This document shows, piece after piece, positions 53,149 through 59,931 of a DNA stretch of 64,000 bases. The notes under the pieces were generated by a model, which was not told where the DNA came from, ran no database searches, and was given only the letters and a program-made list of their open reading frames with translations. The position numbers and the translations under genes were made by a program. This DNA is from a virus, in the IMG/VR virus record IMGVR_UViG_3300022868_000009, positions 62,001 to 126,000 of that record. The stretch is one strand, 5' to 3'. Numbering within the stretch: position 1 is the first letter of the stretch; the number at the start of each line of letters is the position of its first letter.

Positions 53149-53226
53149 TGGCCATTAGCTCAGTAGGTTTAGAGCATCTGCCTTTTAAGCAGAGAGTCCA
53201 GGGTTCGATCCCCTGATGGCCAACCA
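53149..53226 (+). tRNA. tRNA-Lys (TTT)
   Basis: Acceptor TGGCCAT/ATGGCCA, discriminator A and an encoded CCA (53224-53226). D arm GCTC/GAGC, anticodon stem TCTGC/GCAGA with loop CTTTTAA (TTT), T arm CAGGG/CCCTG around TTCGATC. All arms pair well. AAA codons dominate in this A-rich genome, so extra tRNA-Lys is expected to help. Confidence 0.9.
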
Positions 53227-53228
53227 AT

Positions 53229-53301
53229 GGATCTGTAGCTCAGTTGGTAGAGCTTCTGCCTTTTAAGCAGAAAGTCCAGGGTTCGAGTCCGACTAGGTCC
53301 A
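53229..53301 (+). tRNA. tRNA-Lys (TTT), second copy with broken T stem
   Basis: Acceptor GGATCTG/TAGGTCC (G-T pairs allowed), D arm GCTC/GAGC, anticodon TTT in loop CTTTTAA. The central part nearly matches the first Lys gene, up to CCAGGGTTCGA. The 3' half of the T stem is CCGAC, which fits CAGGG at only two of five positions. It looks like a chimera made by recombination between tRNAs. Function is doubtful. No encoded CCA. Confidence 0.65.
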
Positions 53302-53305
53302 CTAA

Positions 53306-53420
53306 GGCTTATAACAAATAGGTTGTATTTATAGAGCATTTGTCGGGTTACCGCATGTCACTAAAATGTATATTTTAAGAGTTACTAGAGATATATGAGG
53401 TTCGAATCCTTAATAAGCCA
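53306..53420 (+). tRNA. tRNA-like gene of unusual length, identity unclear
   Basis: Acceptor GGCTTAT/ATAAGCC (7 bp), discriminator A, and a good T arm TGAGG/CCTTA around TTCGAAT frame 115 bases, 25-40 more than any normal tRNA. The inside has a D-arm-like AAATA/TATTT hairpin and a TAAAAT/ATTTTA hairpin. One possible anticodon loop ATGTATA would give GTA (Tyr, class II variable arm), but the stem pairs at only three positions. It may contain an insertion or be a degenerate gene. Confidence 0.5.
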
Positions 53421-53424
53421 CTAT

Positions 53425-53508
53425 GGAAAGCGTCCGGTTGGACGAGGGGCTACTCTTGAAAAGTAGTAATGGGTTACACCATTAGGGGTTCGAATCCCTT
53501 GCTTTCCG
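53425..53508 (+). tRNA. tRNA-Ser (TGA)
   Basis: Class II tRNA. Acceptor GGAAAGC/GCTTTCC with discriminator G, anticodon stem CTACT/AGTAG with loop CTTGAAA (TGA), long variable arm TAATGG/CCATTA, T arm GGGG/CCCC type around TTCGAAT. No encoded CCA. Four bases separate it from the next tRNA. Confidence 0.9.
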
Positions 53509-53512
53509 CTAT

Positions 53513-53600
53513 GGAAGAGTACCCAAGTTGGTGAAGGGGCTGGTTTGCTAAACCAGTAGGTCTGAAATACGGCGCGTGGGTTCGAGCCCCACTTCTTCCG
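53513..53600 (+). tRNA. tRNA-Ser (GCT)
   Basis: Class II tRNA. Acceptor GGAAGAG paired with TTCTTCC, discriminator G, anticodon stem CTGGT/ACCAG with loop TTGCTAA (GCT), a long variable arm, T arm GTGGG/CCCAC around TTCGAGC. No encoded CCA. The last tRNA of the cluster. The next 48 bases are unassigned. Confidence 0.9.
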
Positions 53601-53648
53601 CAATTAGGTTTGAAACTCAGTTGGTGACCTACTAAGAAAGATATTTCA

Positions 53649-53831
53649 TTAAACTTCTTGCCAATGGTTAACACCATTTTTATCAGTTTGTATTTCCCAC
53701 ATATTACCATCATTACCTTTCATTCTAGTTCCTTCATCATGCCATGTTGCACTATCTGTAGGTCCTTTTCTACTTTCTGAATGTCTAACTGAAGCAGCAC
53801 TTGCTTCTTTAAAAGTTTTTAAATGTTTCAT
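53649..53831 (-). CDS. Small tagged protein
   Basis: 60 residues from MKHLKTFKEASAASVRHSES. The tag is followed by a short polar peptide with WHDEGTRMKGND and NHWQEV. It would leave only about 50 residues if the tag were removed. No family. One base separates it from the next tagged gene upstream. Confidence 0.6.
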   Translation of the reverse strand: MKHLKTFKEASAASVRHSESRKGPTDSATWHDEGTRMKGNDGNMWEIQTDKNGVNHWQEV

Positions 53832-53832
53832 A

Positions 53833-54081
53833 TTATTTAGTCATATATTTTATACCATGTTTTCGTAGTTTTTTAACTACTTTGTCATAGTTCACTTCAT
53901 TTTCATATCCGTATAATATATCCGGGATGAGATCGTCAAGGTGTTCTTCAACCTCTGAAAGAAGTTTAGCACCAGAATAATCATGTCTCATGTCATAATA
54001 TACGTCATCTAAAAATTCTTCAAGTTCTATTTTCATATCACTTAATTTAAGTGATTCATTAAAAGTTTTTAAATGTCTCAT
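53833..54081 (-). CDS. Small tagged protein
   Basis: 82 residues from MRHLKTFNESLKLSDMK. Acidic helical body (IELEEFLDDVYYDMRHDYSG) and basic C-terminus (VVKKLRKHGIKYMTK). No domain recognised. It is the middle of three consecutive tagged genes on the minus strand. Confidence 0.6.
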   Translation of the reverse strand: MRHLKTFNESLKLSDMKIELEEFLDDVYYDMRHDYSGAKLLSEVEEHLDDLIPDILYGYENEVNYDKVVKKLRKHGIKYMTK

Positions 54082-54102
54082 TATTTATTTATTTATTTAT
54101 TT

Positions 54103-54468
54103 TTATAGTAATCCTAATTTATTTGATTGTAGATATTCATCTATTGTAACTCCAATATTTTTTATATACCAATCTTCTATTGTAATTGGTTTATAAAATG
54201 CATTATTATTTACATTAACATCAAAATCCAATATTCCAGAATTTGTCTTATATATATATAAAGATACAATTTCACATTTACTTTCTACTTGATCTCCCCA
54301 AGCACAAGAAACTTCATCTTCTATAATTTCGGTTAATTGTTCATATATTGGTAATTCATAATATTTTTCTATTTGTTTAATGGTAACTTCTAAATTATCA
54401 TTATTCTTAATATCAGTTATTGTAATATTAAAATGTTTATTTTCTAAATATGTCTTTAGGTATTTCAC
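54103..54468 (-). CDS. Tagged protein with C-terminal GL motif
   Basis: 121 residues from MKYLKTYLENKHFNITI. The body (IIEDEVSCAWGDQVESKCEI) is alpha/beta. It ends QSNKLGLL, matching GKKLGLL at 41540. No family. First of the three tagged genes. Confidence 0.6.
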   Translation of the reverse strand: MKYLKTYLENKHFNITITDIKNNDNLEVTIKQIEKYYELPIYEQLTEIIEDEVSCAWGDQVESKCEIVSLYIYKTNSGILDFDVNVNNNAFYKPITIEDWYIKNIGVTIDEYLQSNKLGLL

Positions 54469-54535
54469 ATATTTGTATATTAAAAATAAGGATTAAAAAT
54501 ATTTTGTATAAAATATAGAACCAGGTTTATTAAAA

Positions 54536-55021
54536 TCACTGTTTTTTCCACCATAGAGTTTGCCAATCAGGATAAACAAAACCTTCTGAATCTGGTTTGA
54601 TTTGCGTATAACTTTCATATCCTTCCATTAAATCTATCGACTCTTTATATTCTTCTCTTTCCGAATTATCCAACATCAAATAACCACCCTTCTTTAATTT
54701 AGGAAGAGCTTCCTTTACACAGTTAACCCTATCTCTTCCATCTACTAAAATAAAGTCGAAATGTTCATCTGGGAAAATAGAAACATATACACTATAATCC
54801 CTGTTATGTTGATGAAGGGTAACATTTCCGGGAAGGGATTCAGATACTTTTTTAATCCATTCACTGTCATGTTCTATACTAATCAAATGACTCACTCGAT
54901 CAGCTAACCATTTAGTAGAAGCACCTGCACCAAACTCCAAGCAATGCATATCCTTTGTCAAATAAGACTCAAGGAACTCAATTTCACCTTCGGTTATCCA
55001 AATTATTTTTCTATCAATCAT
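54536..55021 (-). CDS. Class I SAM methyltransferase
   Basis: 161 residues. HCLEFGAGASTKWLADRVSH is the SAM loop, LISIEHDSEWI the ribose-binding acid, and FDFILVDGRDRVNCV and GGYLMLDNSER the later motifs. It resembles small methyltransferases of glycan clusters, but stands alone here. Target unknown. Confidence 0.7.
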   Translation of the reverse strand: MIDRKIIWITEGEIEFLESYLTKDMHCLEFGAGASTKWLADRVSHLISIEHDSEWIKKVSESLPGNVTLHQHNRDYSVYVSIFPDEHFDFILVDGRDRVNCVKEALPKLKKGGYLMLDNSEREEYKESIDLMEGYESYTQIKPDSEGFVYPDWQTLWWKKQ

Positions 55022-55063
55022 AATTTTTATCTATATATATTAAAGAAATTATTTTATTTTCTT

Positions 55064-55080
55064 AAAAATTTTTGTATATT
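55064..55080 (+). promoter_or_regulatory. Promoter-like element of rnpB
   Basis: AAAAATTTTTGTATATT ends about 10 bases before the predicted 5' end of the RNase P RNA, so GTATATT is placed as a -10 box. The same element occurs 25 bases before the ATG of pncB and of nadE. It has no exact match to the Bacteroidota TAnnTTTG consensus. Confidence 0.5.
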
Positions 55081-55087
55081 ATAACAA

Positions 55088-55314
55088 ATTAATCTAATCG
55101 ACTATACGCTGATTTTATAAAAAATTAGAGGAAAGTCGGGACAATTTTGCTTAAGGCAGGAGACTTTGGTCGTTCGTACTGCCGAGGTTGCAACTCAAAC
55201 AGATCTAGGAGGTGAGCAATTCTATAATGATCGGGTTAGAGGCACTCTTCGGAGAAGTGTAAACACTTAGATAAATGTATAGATAAAACAAAATCCCGCT
55301 TATGGACTAGGTTA
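55088..55314 (+). ncRNA. rnpB: Compact RNase P RNA
   Basis: Bacterial RNase P RNA core elements are in order. GAGGAAAGTCGGGAC (CR-I and the 5' strand of P4) begins near 55128. AGATAAATG and AGATAAAACAAAATCCCGCTT (CR-IV, CR-V and the 3' strand of P4) end near 55300. CGGGA pairs with TCCCG in P4. AATCTAATC (from 55090) pairs with GACTAGGTT at the 3' end as P1. The middle, about 120 bases, is shorter than in bacteria, and the usual GGTAAGAG of the specificity domain is not clear. It would process tRNA 5' ends, with phage tRNAs just upstream. Protein partner would be from the host. Confidence 0.8.
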
Positions 55315-55340
55315 ATTTTAACTTTTAAATTATTTAAATT

Positions 55341-55625
55341 ATGCAAGATAAATGTAAAATATGTGGTCGTAATGAAACAACATCATTTCATCATTTAATA
55401 CCAGTAACATTACATACTAAAAAGTGGTTCAAAAAAAATTACGAAAAAGACTATATGAAATCACACGGTATAGACTTATGCAAACAATGTCATAAGGCTA
55501 TACATAAATTTTGGGATGAAAAAACTTTGGGCAAAAAATTTAATACATTAAAAAGTTTATTAGAAAATCAAAAAATTAAAAAACACATTGAATGGGTTAT
55601 AAAACTAAAACATAATAAAAAATGA
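55341..55625 (+). CDS. HNH-like zinc finger protein
   Basis: 94 residues. CKICGRNETTSFHHLIPVTL and LCKQCHKAIHKF form a CxxC...HH...CxxCH...H pattern, as in small HNH nucleases. A basic C-terminus follows (KKHIEWVIKLKHNKK). It could be a nuclease or a DNA-binding remnant. It overlaps the clpS start by 4 bases. Confidence 0.65.
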   Translation: MQDKCKICGRNETTSFHHLIPVTLHTKKWFKKNYEKDYMKSHGIDLCKQCHKAIHKFWDEKTLGKKFNTLKSLLENQKIKKHIEWVIKLKHNKK

Positions 55626-55903
55626 CAAAAGACAAAACTAAAGACGAATCTAAAAACGAATCTAAAGAAAAAGAAGAAAATTTATACTCAATTATTGTAT
55701 ATAATGACGAAGTTAATACATTTGAACATGTTATTGGTTGTCTTATTAAATACTGTAAACATGAATTAACACAAGCAGAACAATGTACCATGATTATACA
55801 CAATAATGGTAAATGTGATGTTAAAAAAGGCACATTTAAAGAATTAGAAACTCCTTATTATGCTTTACTTGATTCTGGGTTATCTGCTGAAATTGAAAAT
55901 TAA
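55622..55903 (+). CDS. clpS: ClpS adaptor protein
   Basis: 93 residues. After a charged leader of 20 residues comes the ClpS core: YSIIVYNDEVNTFEHVIGCL (N-degron pocket with the Asn-Asp-x-x-x-Thr pattern), CKHELTQAEQCTMIIHNNGK and GLSAEIEN at the end. ClpS delivers N-end-rule substrates to ClpAP and blocks other substrates. A phage copy could redirect host proteolysis. The charged leader differs from bacterial ClpS. No Clp protease gene is in the window. Confidence 0.88.
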   Translation: MTKDKTKDESKNESKEKEENLYSIIVYNDEVNTFEHVIGCLIKYCKHELTQAEQCTMIIHNNGKCDVKKGTFKELETPYYALLDSGLSAEIEN

Positions 55904-55943
55904 ATATATGTCTAATAACATATCCTAATTTTTGACTTATTAG

Positions 55944-55970
55944 AAAATTTCTCGTATATTATTATAAATA
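55944..55970 (+). promoter_or_regulatory. Promoter-like motif before pncB
   Basis: AAAATTTCTCGTATATT (55944-55960), 25 bases before the pncB ATG. A TATAAATA box (55963-55970), the T4 late-promoter consensus, overlaps the downstream flank. In sequence this AT-rich the second match could be chance. Confidence 0.45.
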
Positions 55971-55985
55971 CTAAAACTTCAAATC

Positions 55986-57293
55986 ATGAGAAATATACAA
56001 AAATTATCAGAAAAAGAATTAATAGTACATTTAAAATCTATCTATAATAAACAGATAGATATTTATGATAAATTTGAAAAAACAGGTGAAATTGAACCAA
56101 TTATTACCGATTTTGATGATCAAGATGCATATAAATATTTTATGCAATATGCAATCTTTAAAACTCACCCAAACGCAATAGTAAAATTTAAATTTTTTAA
56201 CCGTGGAAAACATAAATTTCCAGTCGGTTCAGATTATCATATTAAAAAACAAATAGAATCTATGAAAAATCTTAGATTCACTCCTGAAATAGAAAGATCA
56301 TTTAGAAAAAAATTTTCAAATATGAAAGGTGAATCTTATTTTGATGAATCTTTTTATGGTTTTTTAAGAAGTTATAGATACGATCCATCTGAAGTTAAAG
56401 TAACTCAAACAGGAGAAGATATCGAAATAGAAATAACTGGTTCTTGGTTAAAAACAATTTATTGGGAAACACAAATAATGCCGATTTTAACAGAAACTTG
56501 GTATATGTTAACTGATCAATATAAAAATATTCATAATTTTGATCATCTATATGATACACACAGAGACAAATATCGAAGTTTTATAACAGCCGAATCTAAT
56601 ATTGCAGAATTTGGTTTAAGAAGAAGATATTCAAAACTAATACAAGAATTTATCAATATACATTTTATGTGGGAATCACCAGCTAGATATATTGGTACGT
56701 CTAATTGTATGTTCGCTAGAAAATTTAATGTTAAAGCCATTGGAACACAAGCTCATGAATGGATAATGTTTCATGCCGCAAAATATGGACCAGAACTAGC
56801 AAATAAGATATCTTTAGAAAATTGGGTTAAAGTTTACAGAGGAGAATTAGGTATTGCGTTATCTGATACTTATGGTACAGACAATTTCTTAAAATCATTT
56901 GATACTTTACATAGTAAATTATTTGATGGTGTTAGATGGGATTCTGGTGATTTTAAATTATTTACTGATAAAATAATTGGACACTATAAATCATATGGAA
57001 TTAATCCTAAATCCAAAACAATTGTCTATTCTGATGGTATAAATTCATTTTTAAAAATACGAGATATTATAAGATATGCAAGTGATAAAATTAAATGCAC
57101 GTTAGGAATTGGTACTTATTTAACAAATGATATTGGTGTACCAACTATGAATATTGTTATTAAAATGACAGAAGCTAAACCTGAAAAAATGGATTGGAGA
57201 TATTGTATAAAGACATCTGATTCATCTGGTAAATATACTTATACTGACAAAAAAACATTAAACAGATACTTAGAAGATTTGAATATAAATTAA
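55986..57293 (+). CDS. pncB: Nicotinate phosphoribosyltransferase
   Basis: 435 residues, normal for PncB. TDFDDQDAYKYFMQ at the start, FNRGKHKFPVG, EFGLRRRYSK, GTSNCMFARKF, GTQAHEWIM (catalytic His region), ALSDTYGTDNF, GVRWDSGDF, IVYSDGINSF and LGIGTYLTND are all in the expected order. It makes nicotinate mononucleotide from nicotinate and PRPP, the first Preiss-Handler step. With nadE and a Nudix gene downstream it forms an NAD module, perhaps countering host NAD depletion. Confidence 0.93.
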   Translation: MRNIQKLSEKELIVHLKSIYNKQIDIYDKFEKTGEIEPIITDFDDQDAYKYFMQYAIFKTHPNAIVKFKFFNRGKHKFPVGSDYHIKKQIESMKNLRFTPEIERSFRKKFSNMKGESYFDESFYGFLRSYRYDPSEVKVTQTGEDIEIEITGSWLKTIYWETQIMPILTETWYMLTDQYKNIHNFDHLYDTHRDKYRSFITAESNIAEFGLRRRYSKLIQEFINIHFMWESPARYIGTSNCMFARKFNVKAIGTQAHEWIMFHAAKYGPELANKISLENWVKVYRGELGIALSDTYGTDNFLKSFDTLHSKLFDGVRWDSGDFKLFTDKIIGHYKSYGINPKSKTIVYSDGINSFLKIRDIIRYASDKIKCTLGIGTYLTNDIGVPTMNIVIKMTEAKPEKMDWRYCIKTSDSSGKYTYTDKKTLNRYLEDLNIN

Positions 57294-57338
57294 ACTAGAT
57301 AAGAATATAATAATAAAAATAAAAAATAATATAATATT

Positions 57339-57584
57339 ATGGTAAAAAAACAATACATGGGTAAAACAGTGAAAGAACATTTCGGTTATAAAATAAAACA
57401 CATGATTCAATTCAGAATGTCAAGAGGACCCAAAGGAAAAGAAATATCTCATCAAGAACCTAGCGGATATTTTGGTGTATATGCAGGCAAAAATCTATTG
57501 TGTGGAAATAAAGAATTCAAAAAAGTAAAAGATGCAGAACAATTTTTATTCAATTATATTAAAAATAAGAAATATGAAATTTAA
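57339..57584 (+). CDS. Small hypothetical basic protein
   Basis: 81 residues (MVKKQYMGKTVKEHFGYKIK). Basic, with MSRGPKGKEISHQEPSGYFG and a C-terminal helix KDAEQFLFNYIKNKKYEI. Not recognised. It overlaps the Nudix start by 11 bases, so the two are likely cotranslated. Confidence 0.5.
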   Translation: MVKKQYMGKTVKEHFGYKIKHMIQFRMSRGPKGKEISHQEPSGYFGVYAGKNLLCGNKEFKKVKDAEQFLFNYIKNKKYEI

Positions 57585-58131
57585 CAACAGACCAAATAAA
57601 TCAATAAAAAATGATGGTACAACACATTGGATTTCAAGAAGTTGTGCTGTTGTTTCCTATGTATCAGCAAAAATCGGGAGTGATTTTTATATTTTAGTAG
57701 GACAAAGAGGACAAGGCACACCAGACTGTAAAGGTTTGTGGAATTTACCTTGTGGTTATCTAGATTGGAATGAAAGTGGTAGAGAAGCTTTCTTTAGAGA
57801 AATGTGGGAAGAAACTGGTATAAATTGCGAAAAACTTCTAAAAAATTACAAAATTTTTATAAATACAGAAGAACCTTGGTATATTGATACTAATCCAGAC
57901 TCACATCTTCAAAATATTTCATTACATTATTCAATTGTATTTGATGCAACTAATTCTATATTACCAGAATTCAGTACAGAAAATAGTGAACCTGATGAAG
58001 TTGAAAATTTAATGTGGATTAAGATTAAAGACGCTCATAAACTGCATTTTGGTTTTGATCATAAAAAAAGGGTAAAAGTCTTCAACGAAAAATTTATAAT
58101 ACCATTAGAAAATTCTCTTAAAATATCTTAA
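57574..58131 (+). CDS. Nudix hydrolase
   Basis: 185 residues from MKFNNRPNKS (the ORF extends upstream in frame within the neighbour). Nudix box at residues 61-83: GYLDWNESG, then REMWEETGI (Gx5Ex7REUxEExGU satisfied). Preceded by LVGQRGQGTPDCKGLWNLPC, which shapes the substrate site. Between pncB and nadE it could be an ADP-ribose or NAD-related pyrophosphohydrolase. The sequence alone does not give the substrate. Confidence 0.82.
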   Translation: MKFNNRPNKSIKNDGTTHWISRSCAVVSYVSAKIGSDFYILVGQRGQGTPDCKGLWNLPCGYLDWNESGREAFFREMWEETGINCEKLLKNYKIFINTEEPWYIDTNPDSHLQNISLHYSIVFDATNSILPEFSTENSEPDEVENLMWIKIKDAHKLHFGFDHKKRVKVFNEKFIIPLENSLKIS

Positions 58132-58176
58132 TAATTGACATATGTTATATAACATACCAAAAAATATTACAATTAT

Positions 58177-58194
58177 AAAAATTTTTCGTATATT
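58177..58194 (+). promoter_or_regulatory. Promoter-like motif before nadE
   Basis: AAAAATTTTTCGTATATT, 25 bases before the nadE ATG, the same distance as the matching motif before pncB. An upstream ATGTTATATAACAT palindrome (58142-58155) could be an operator, or chance in this AT-rich gap. Confidence 0.45.
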
Positions 58195-58219
58195 TAATTA
58201 AACAATAAAAAATATAATT

Positions 58220-59083
58220 ATGAAAAATATAATAAATTACGACAAAGTACTTGAAAATTCAAGATTTTTACTAAAAGAAAAAATTACAAGAACTAAACTT
58301 AAATCATTAGTATTGGGTATTAGTGGTGGAGTTGATTCAGCAATTGTTGCAGCAATTGCTAAACCTATATGTGATGAATTAAATATTCCTTTAATAGGAA
58401 GATATATTCATATAGAAAGTAATAAGAAAGAAGAAAAAGAAAGAGCTGAAGATATTGGAAAAGCGTTTTGCACTGATTTCCAATCAATTGATCTTACAGA
58501 ATACTTTGATACATTAAAAAATCTAGATGAAATGGATAATGAAGGTTCTCCTTATTCTGAATATGATTATCAATCAAAATTAATTAGACTTGGTAATATA
58601 AAAGCTAGAACAAGAATGATTTATCTTTATAATTTAGCTTCAAAAAATGGTGGTTTAGTATTAGGTACAGACAATTTAACTGAATATTATTTGGGATTTT
58701 GGACTTTGCACGGTGATGTTGGTGATTTTGGTTTAATTCAAAATCTTTGGAAGTCTGAAGTACATGAATTAACATTACATTTAGCTAAAAGTTTAAATGA
58801 AAAAGGTAAAGTGTTAGTTGATTGTGCAATGGCAAATGCTACTGATGGTCTTGGAATAAGTGAGACTGATCTAGAACAAATTATGCCAGATTGGAAAGAA
58901 AGACATAATACAACTGCAAGTGGTTATTCAGAAATTGATAAAAAATTACAATCTTATTTAAAAGATATTAGTAAAGGAGAAAACATTTCAAAATATAATA
59001 ATGATCCAGTAATTGAAAGACATAGATCATCTTTCTTCAAAAGAATAAACCCAGAAAGTATAGATAGAGAAGAATTAATTTAA
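58220..59083 (+). CDS. nadE: NAD synthetase, ammonia-type
   Basis: 287 residues, the length of NH3-dependent NadE without a glutaminase domain. LGISGGVDSAIVAA (35-40 is the ATP P-loop SGGVDS), GNIKARTRMIYLYN, VLGTDNLTEYYLGFWTLHGD and the late RHRSSFFKRINPES are the family motifs. It amidates nicotinate adenine dinucleotide to NAD. With pncB it supplies two of three Preiss-Handler steps. No nadD was seen in the window. Confidence 0.93.
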   Translation: MKNIINYDKVLENSRFLLKEKITRTKLKSLVLGISGGVDSAIVAAIAKPICDELNIPLIGRYIHIESNKKEEKERAEDIGKAFCTDFQSIDLTEYFDTLKNLDEMDNEGSPYSEYDYQSKLIRLGNIKARTRMIYLYNLASKNGGLVLGTDNLTEYYLGFWTLHGDVGDFGLIQNLWKSEVHELTLHLAKSLNEKGKVLVDCAMANATDGLGISETDLEQIMPDWKERHNTTASGYSEIDKKLQSYLKDISKGENISKYNNDPVIERHRSSFFKRINPESIDREELI

Positions 59084-59129
59084 ACTTTTAATTATTTTCG
59101 AAATATAATTTAAAAATTAATGGATAATT

Positions 59130-59369
59130 ATGCCAAAAAGTAGAAATAAAAAAAATCAAAAGAAAAGATCTCAAGCAAGAACACAAAGAATTAAAAATCA
59201 ACAAGTAAAAGCCAAAAAAGAACTAATAGAATTATTCCAAAAAGCCCAAGAAGAATCTTTACAAGAAAAAGCTAAACAAACTGAAGCAGACGCAAACGTA
59301 GTTGTAGAAGATTTAGATATAGGTGATAACTTAGAACTTGAAATTGATGAAGAAGAAATAAAAGAATAA
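59130..59369 (+). CDS. Small charged coiled-coil protein
   Basis: 79 residues. The N-terminal 35 are strongly basic (KSRNKKNQKKRSQARTQRIK), then an amphipathic helix, then an acidic tail (LELEIDEEEIKE). The split charge and helix are like small core or scaffolding proteins of phage heads. No family identified. Followed at once by a terminator. Confidence 0.5.
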   Translation: MPKSRNKKNQKKRSQARTQRIKNQQVKAKKELIELFQKAQEESLQEKAKQTEADANVVVEDLDIGDNLELEIDEEEIKE

Positions 59370-59374
59370 AAAAG

Positions 59375-59400
59375 AAAAACCACTCAATGAGTGGTTTTTT
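59375..59400. terminator. Intrinsic terminator
   Basis: AAAAACCACTC and GAGTGGTTTTT form an 11-bp hairpin with an AAT loop and T run, between the small charged gene and the convergent gene ending at 59403. The A/T flanks make it usable in both directions. Confidence 0.85.
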
Positions 59401-59402
59401 AC

Positions 59403-59891
59403 TTATGTTGTTGCGACATAAACTATTAAAGTTTCCGAACTAACTCCATTCCAAGCCTCAATCCAAATTTCATAATCTGAAGCTGAACTTAGATGTTTAT
59501 TAATTTGTATAACCATATTTAAGTCATTTAATGATCTTATTCTTTGCCTACTCCAAGGCATAACCTTATTTTGAGATGAATCCAATACTGTTATAAAATA
59601 CTTTGCAACACCATCAACTAAATCAAATTTTAAGATAATTTCACTATTTGTAACAGAACTTGATGAAATTGTTACTGCAGAAGGTGCTAAAAAATATAAT
59701 TCTTTATTCTCCCATATTTTATCAAATTGAAAATCATTATCAGCAAATTGATATACTGTATCACCACTTTCAATTATTTGTCTTCTTATTAACCATTTTC
59801 CTTCAGTAGTTAGTACACCTGGATTAGCATAGCCATAATATGTTTCTGTTGCTCCTGTATTCATTCGAAGCCAATTTGTTAAATCAATCAT
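59403..59891 (-). CDS. Putative virion protein with FN3-like domain
   Basis: 162 residues. The N-terminus GYANPGVLTTEGKWLIRRQI resembles short phage structural proteins. Residues about 70-160 (LAPSAVTISSSSVTNSEIIL, YEIWIEAWNG) form a fibronectin type III-like beta sandwich. Possibly a tail, baseplate or head-decoration protein. Confidence 0.5.
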   Translation of the reverse strand: MIDLTNWLRMNTGATETYYGYANPGVLTTEGKWLIRRQIIESGDTVYQFADNDFQFDKIWENKELYFLAPSAVTISSSSVTNSEIILKFDLVDGVAKYFITVLDSSQNKVMPWSRQRIRSLNDLNMVIQINKHLSSASDYEIWIEAWNGVSSETLIVYVATT

Positions 59892-59931
59892 TAGTTAGTT
59901 AATTATTTTTTGTTGATTATCTCTTTATATA

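Noticed and set aside
53306-53420. A reduced tmRNA
   Set aside because: The acceptor lacks the G3-U70 pair for alanine and there is no tag-like frame. Length and layout do not fit known tmRNA.
53421-53713. Minus-strand open frames across the tRNA-Ser genes and the 53649 gene
   Set aside because: They lie antisense to well-formed tRNAs and contain GFEP/GIRTPN-like peptides, the usual artefact of translating tRNA complements.
55963-55970. TATAAATA as proof of T4-type late promoters
   Set aside because: The octamer is expected often by chance in sequence this AT-rich, and it is not placed consistently before other late-looking genes.
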